Below are positions 7,986 to 9,785 of a stretch of DNA of 9,785 bases, piece by piece. The first letter of the stretch is position 1, and the number at the start of each line of letters is the position of its first letter. The position numbers were made by a program, and so were the translations under genes. The stretch is from an uncultured Bacilli bacterium (GTDB lineage: Bacteria; Bacillota_I; Bacilli_A; RF39; UBA660): positions 1 through 9,785 of the forward strand of contig CANRLQ010000033.1 of NCBI GenBank assembly GCA_947631525.1, read 5' to 3'. A model generated the notes under the pieces. It saw only the letters and a list, made by a program, of their open reading frames with translations, searched no databases and was not told where the DNA came from.

Positions 7986-8001
7986 AACAATATCAATTGT
8001 T
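7986..8001 (-). repeat. Inverted repeat in the polysaccharide operon leader
   Basis: On the minus strand AACAAT, four bases (TGAT), then ATTGTT form a perfect 6-bp inverted repeat, followed by a T-rich stretch (TTATTTT). It lies about 35-50 bases after the predicted transcription start at about 8037 and 50 bases before the priming transferase start. It could be a protein-binding site or a weak attenuator hairpin. It has a single G-C pair per arm, so chance occurrence is possible. Confidence 0.3.
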
Positions 8002-8043
8002 AATTTTTTCTTTCCAATTTTTTCATATTTTTCGTATATATTA

Positions 8044-8072
8044 ATTATATATTTTTAATAAGTTTCTGTCAA
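8044..8072 (-). promoter_or_regulatory. Consensus sigma-A promoter of the polysaccharide locus
   Basis: On the minus strand TTGACA (8067-8072), a 17-base spacer and TATAAT (8044-8049) match the primary sigma factor consensus at all 12 hexamer positions. Transcription should start near 8037, about 100 bases before the priming transferase start codon. It begins just after the rpmE terminator, which separates the housekeeping gene from the polysaccharide locus. Confidence 0.85.
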
Positions 8073-8097
8073 TATTCGACATGTATTATATATGTAA

Positions 8098-8125
8098 ATA
8101 AAAAAATTAGTTTTGCAACTAATTT
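8098..8125 (-). terminator. Intrinsic terminator of rpmE
   Basis: On the minus strand AAATTAGTT (8117-8125), loop GCAA, then AACTAATTT (8104-8112) form a perfect 9-bp stem closed by a GNRA-type tetraloop. The stem runs into a T-rich tract. It begins five bases after the rpmE stop codon, the expected position for a rho-independent terminator. Confidence 0.85.
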
Positions 8126-8129
8126 ATTA

Positions 8130-8354
8130 TTAATTATCTTTTTTGCTTGAATCTTGGTTAAATCCGTATTTACGATTAAACATTTCAACGCGTCCTTTTT
8201 TAGATACTGCACCTTGTTCACCTGTATAAAATGGATGACATTTATTACAAGTCTCTACATGTAATTCTTCTTTGTTAGATCTTACTGTAAAAGTATTACC
8301 ACAAGAACAAGTTACTTTTGTATCTACATACTCTGGATGTATTCCCTTTTTCAT
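8130..8354 (-). CDS. rpmE: Large-subunit ribosomal protein bL31, zinc-binding type
   Basis: This 74-residue protein begins MKKGIHPEYVDTKVTCSCGN, the classic bL31 start. It has the zinc ligands Cys16, Cys18, Cys36 and Cys39 (CSC and CNKCHPFYTG), so this is the zinc-containing C+ form rather than the zinc-independent paralogue. bL31 sits at the intersubunit bridge near the central protuberance of the 50S subunit. The frame can be extended seven codons to an ATG at 8375. However, AAGGAG lies eight bases before the ATG at 8354, and the family starts at that MKKGIHPEY, so the shorter form is chosen. The C-terminal tail is Lys/Asp/Ser-rich, as is common. It has its own promoter (8412-8440), a leader hairpin (8374-8392) and a strong terminator, so it reads as a single-gene unit with possible autoregulation. 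Confidence 0.97.
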   Translation of the reverse strand: MKKGIHPEYVDTKVTCSCGNTFTVRSNKEELHVETCNKCHPFYTGEQGAVSKKGRVEMFNRKYGFNQDSSKKDN

Positions 8355-8373
8355 ATATCTTTCTCCTTCCGCC

Positions 8374-8392
8374 ATGACTTAATTTAAGTCAT
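8374..8392 (-). promoter_or_regulatory. Perfect palindrome in the rpmE leader (operator or leader hairpin)
   Basis: ATGACTTAA, one central base and TTAAGTCAT form a perfect 9-1-9 inverted repeat. It lies between the predicted rpmE transcription start (about 8405) and its ribosome binding site. In RNA it would form a 7-bp stem with a 5-base loop, ending about 7 bases before AAGGAG. bL31 leader elements are known in several bacterial groups, and Fur-family operators also have inverted-repeat form. Which applies is not decided by sequence alone. Confidence 0.55.
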
Positions 8393-8411
8393 AGTAATTT
8401 AATGCTTTTAT

Positions 8412-8440
8412 ATTATAACAATAATTTTTATTAATTGCAA
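8412..8440 (-). promoter_or_regulatory. Sigma-A promoter of rpmE with extended -10
   Basis: On the minus strand TTGCAA (8435-8440), a 17-base spacer and TATAAT (8412-8417), preceded by TGT, make a TGn-extended -10 element. Transcription would start near 8405, some 50 bases before the rpmE start codon. It lies in the 92-base gap after the Bax inhibitor family gene, which shows no convincing terminator. Confidence 0.75.
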
Positions 8441-8446
8441 CTATTT

Positions 8447-9097
8447 TTAATCATTATTGTTTCCAAATAATCTAAGTAAATCTAAGAAAACATTAATAAA
8501 GTCTAAATAAAGTTCTAAGGCTCCTATAATTGCTAAATTTTCTTCTGGCAATACGTTGCTTTCATACATTCTTTTTATTTTTTGAACATCGTATGCAATA
8601 AAACCAATGAATATAATTAGTGATATAATAGTCAATCCTAAATCTAATGTTTGATTACCTATAAACATATTGATAATTGATACAATAACTACTCCTAGTA
8701 ATATCATTATCAAATATGTTCCAAATTTTGTTAAATCTATTTTTGTAAAATATCCTAATAGCGCAAATATTAACATTAATAATGATGTTATTAAAAAAAC
8801 CATTATAATTGATGTTATTTTAAATATAACAAAAATTGTTGAAAATGTTAAACCTGTTAAAATTGAATATAAAATAAATGAAATTTTTGCTGTCGTAGAA
8901 CTCATTTTATGAATTCTTGCTGATAAAAATATCACAGTTACAAATTCTAATATAATAATTACCCAATACCACCCTGTTGATAATACTTCTTCTAGTATTT
9001 GTGGACTACTAGCGACCATTGAACCTGTAACAAAAGTAACAGCTAATCCTATAAACATCCATAAAAATGTTTTTGAAAAAATTTTTGACAAATCCAT
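8447..9097 (-). CDS. Bax inhibitor-1 family (BI-1/YetJ/YccA-like) membrane protein
   Basis: This 216-residue protein has about seven hydrophobic segments and the family's C-terminal signature GALELYLDFINVFLDLLRLF, beginning near 192 (PF01027). YDVQKI (169-174) precedes it. In Bacillus subtilis YetJ, a pH-sensitive calcium leak channel, two C-terminal aspartates form the sensor. Asp170 and Asp199 occupy the matching motifs here, though I did not align them. The N-terminus is MDLSKIFSKTFLWMFIGLAV, without a separate signal peptide. The length is normal for the family. ATG at 9097 has a GAGGTG site. The gene follows the SGNH-like gene by 48 bases, with a possible promoter in that gap. The chromosomal neighbour rpmE has its own promoter, so a functional link is not implied. 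Family assignment is firm; calcium transport in this organism is by analogy. Confidence 0.93.
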   Translation of the reverse strand: MDLSKIFSKTFLWMFIGLAVTFVTGSMVASSPQILEEVLSTGWYWVIIILEFVTVIFLSARIHKMSSTTAKISFILYSILTGLTFSTIFVIFKITSIIMVFLITSLLMLIFALLGYFTKIDLTKFGTYLIMILLGVVIVSIINMFIGNQTLDLGLTIISLIIFIGFIAYDVQKIKRMYESNVLPEENLAIIGALELYLDFINVFLDLLRLFGNNND

Positions 9098-9114
9098 AAT
9101 TACACCTCGCTTTC

Positions 9115-9143
9115 ATTATATCATTTACATTTATATAAGTAAA
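9115..9143 (-). promoter_or_regulatory. Possible promoter of the Bax inhibitor family gene
   Basis: On the minus strand TTTACT (9138-9143), a 17-base spacer and TATAAT (9115-9120), preceded by TGA, give an extended -10. The start would fall near 9108-9110, so the transcript would begin almost at the GAGGTG ribosome binding site with a leader of only about 11 bases. That short leader lowers confidence. Confidence 0.42.
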
Positions 9144-9145
9144 TA

Positions 9146-9718
9146 TTAATATTTTAAATATTTTTTTATTTTTTTATAAATTTCTTTTTGTCCTTTTTTA
9201 TTTAATTGATTATTATTAAAACAGTTTTTATTTAAATTTGATATATCTATAAATTGTATTTCATAATCTAGACATTTTTCTTTAACTTTCATATTTAAAT
9301 ATTCAAATATTTCTTTATATTTTGATGAATCATTGTAAAAACCAATTATAAATATTTTCTCTTTTGAATATTTTTTTAATAATTTAAATAATCTTTCTAT
9401 ATCATCTATTATGTTATCTATATAATTATACATTTCATTTATATTATTATAACCTAATTTGTAATAAATATCATTATTTCCTATTGATAATGTTATTATA
9501 TCTGCTTTTATTAATACATTTTGAATTGTTTGATTTTTTCTTTTTATTTTTATTTGCCTATTATCTTCAATATCTCTTTTTAAATTTCTACTTCTACTTG
9601 GTATATCATCTTGTATACTTCTACCATCTTCTTTTTTTTCTTCTTTTTTAGTTATAACGGGTAATTCCTCTTCTTCTTCCACAAAAAGAATTTCCTTTAT
9701 TTTATCAAATAATCCCAT
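9146..9718 (-). CDS. SGNH-hydrolase-like protein lacking the N-terminal GDS block and catalytic Asp/His
   Basis: This 190-residue protein seems to join two unlike parts. Residues 1-40 (MGLFDKIKEILF, then a run of Glu and Lys) look disordered and highly charged. From about 45 onward it resembles the C-terminal two thirds of SGNH/GDSL hydrolases. RDIEDN is at 48-53, then ADIITLSIGNND (72-83) matches the block with the oxyanion Asn (GxND), and a beta strand IFIIGFYND is at 122-130. The terminal block normally reads D-x-x-H-x-N-x-x-G, but here NNNQLNKKGQ (168-177) lacks the Asp and His. The GDSL serine block is absent altogether. It is therefore unlikely to be an active hydrolase. ATG at 9718 has AAGGTG upstream. 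It could be an in-frame deletion fusion of two genes, a decaying gene, or a repurposed non-catalytic protein. The 67 bases upstream contain no lost GDSL block. Confidence 0.7.
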   Translation of the reverse strand: MGLFDKIKEILFVEEEEELPVITKKEEKKEDGRSIQDDIPSRSRNLKRDIEDNRQIKIKRKNQTIQNVLIKADIITLSIGNNDIYYKLGYNNINEMYNYIDNIIDDIERLFKLLKKYSKEKIFIIGFYNDSSKYKEIFEYLNMKVKEKCLDYEIQFIDISNLNKNCFNNNQLNKKGQKEIYKKIKKYLKY

Positions 9719-9732
9719 TATCTTTCACCTTC

Positions 9733-9785
9733 CTAGTTAATTAAATCTCCATCATGTATTTCTTCATCTTTATATTGACTTTCAT
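9733..9785 (-). CDS. C-terminal end of an unidentified upstream gene (partial)
   Basis: From the right edge, one minus-strand frame reads SQYKDEEIHDGDLIN followed by TAG at 9733-9735. The acidic tail ends 14 bases before the ATG of the next gene, typical of operon spacing here. The AGGAAGGTG site of that gene begins right at the stop codon. About 16 codons are too few to name the protein. An alternative frame giving a Met-start 14-residue peptide is less likely. Confidence 0.45.
   Translation of the reverse strand, partial: ESQYKDEEIHDGDLIN

Noticed and set aside
7961..7992. A second promoter (TTGATA ... TATAGAAT) close to the priming transferase
   Set aside because: The hexamer spacing is about 15 or 21 bases depending on pairing, and it would remove most of the leader. 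The consensus promoter at 8044-8072 is far better.
8355..8375. ATG at 8375 as the rpmE start (81 residues)
   Set aside because: The extra residues are encoded by the ribosome binding site itself (GGAAGGAG). The bL31 family begins at MKKGIHPEY, and ATG 8354 has ideal spacing.
9146..9718. Annotation as an active GDSL/SGNH esterase
   Set aside because: The serine block is absent, and the terminal Asp and His are replaced in NNNQLNKKGQ.
9744..9785. Short Met-start peptide (MKVNIKMKKYMMEI) at the right edge
   Set aside because: It is only 14 codons, in a different frame from the more plausible acidic C-terminal tail ending at 9733.
9719..9785. A frameshifted GDSL block upstream that would restore a full hydrolase
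   Set aside because: The 67 bases to the edge, read in the minus frames, show no GDS-type motif, and a clean stop plus ribosome binding site separate the two frames.
1..9785. CRISPR array, tRNA, rRNA, insertion sequence, integrase or attachment repeat
   Set aside because: No regularly spaced repeats, cloverleaf-like segments, transposase motifs or paired terminal repeats were seen on either strand. The many A/T homopolymers are base composition.

Overview
This window comes from a very AT-rich chromosome, roughly one quarter G+C by eye. Every convincing gene is on the minus strand. The genes use TAA, TGA and TAG as stops, encode Trp as TGG, carry strong AGGAGG-like ribosome binding sites, and have TATAAT promoters with 17-bp spacers. 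Together with a zinc-type bL31 this points to a low-GC Bacillota, possibly a gut lineage near Erysipelotrichia, RF39 or Mollicutes relatives. The phylum is a fair inference; the lineage is a guess.

In the direction of transcription (high to low coordinates), the right end holds the last codons of an unidentified gene (9733-9785). Next comes an odd small protein with an SGNH-hydrolase-like C-terminus but no visible catalytic triad (9146-9718), then a Bax inhibitor-1 family membrane protein (8447-9097), then rpmE for ribosomal protein bL31 (8130-8354). rpmE has its own promoter, a leader hairpin and a clear intrinsic terminator. This part is housekeeping chromosome.

From 8072 down to base 1 lies a surface-polysaccharide (capsule or exopolysaccharide) locus of the Wzx/Wzy-dependent type. 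A consensus promoter (8044-8072) and a roughly 100-nt leader precede the priming phosphoglycosyltransferase (7250-7936). A weak terminator-like hairpin and a second good promoter (7187-7251) separate it from a tightly packed six-gene run. That run holds a Cps2T/WchF-like family 4 glycosyltransferase, a two-domain HAD protein, a family 2 glycosyltransferase, an O-antigen ligase/polymerase-type membrane protein (likely Wzy), a CDP-glycerol glycerophosphotransferase-like enzyme, and the N-terminal half of a Wzx flippase that runs off the left edge.

The inferred pathway starts with a hexose-1-phosphate placed on undecaprenyl phosphate. The Cps2T-like enzyme adds the second sugar (rhamnose by family precedent) and the family 2 enzyme adds another. 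The TagB/TagF-like enzyme may add a phosphoglycerol group. Wzx flips the repeat unit and the Wzy-like protein polymerises it. No chain-length or tyrosine-kinase genes and no nucleotide-sugar synthesis genes are visible; they may lie beyond the left edge. The least understood protein is the 624-residue HAD fusion. I saw no tRNA, rRNA, CRISPR array, insertion sequence or integrase, and no gene-free stretch over 300 bases.
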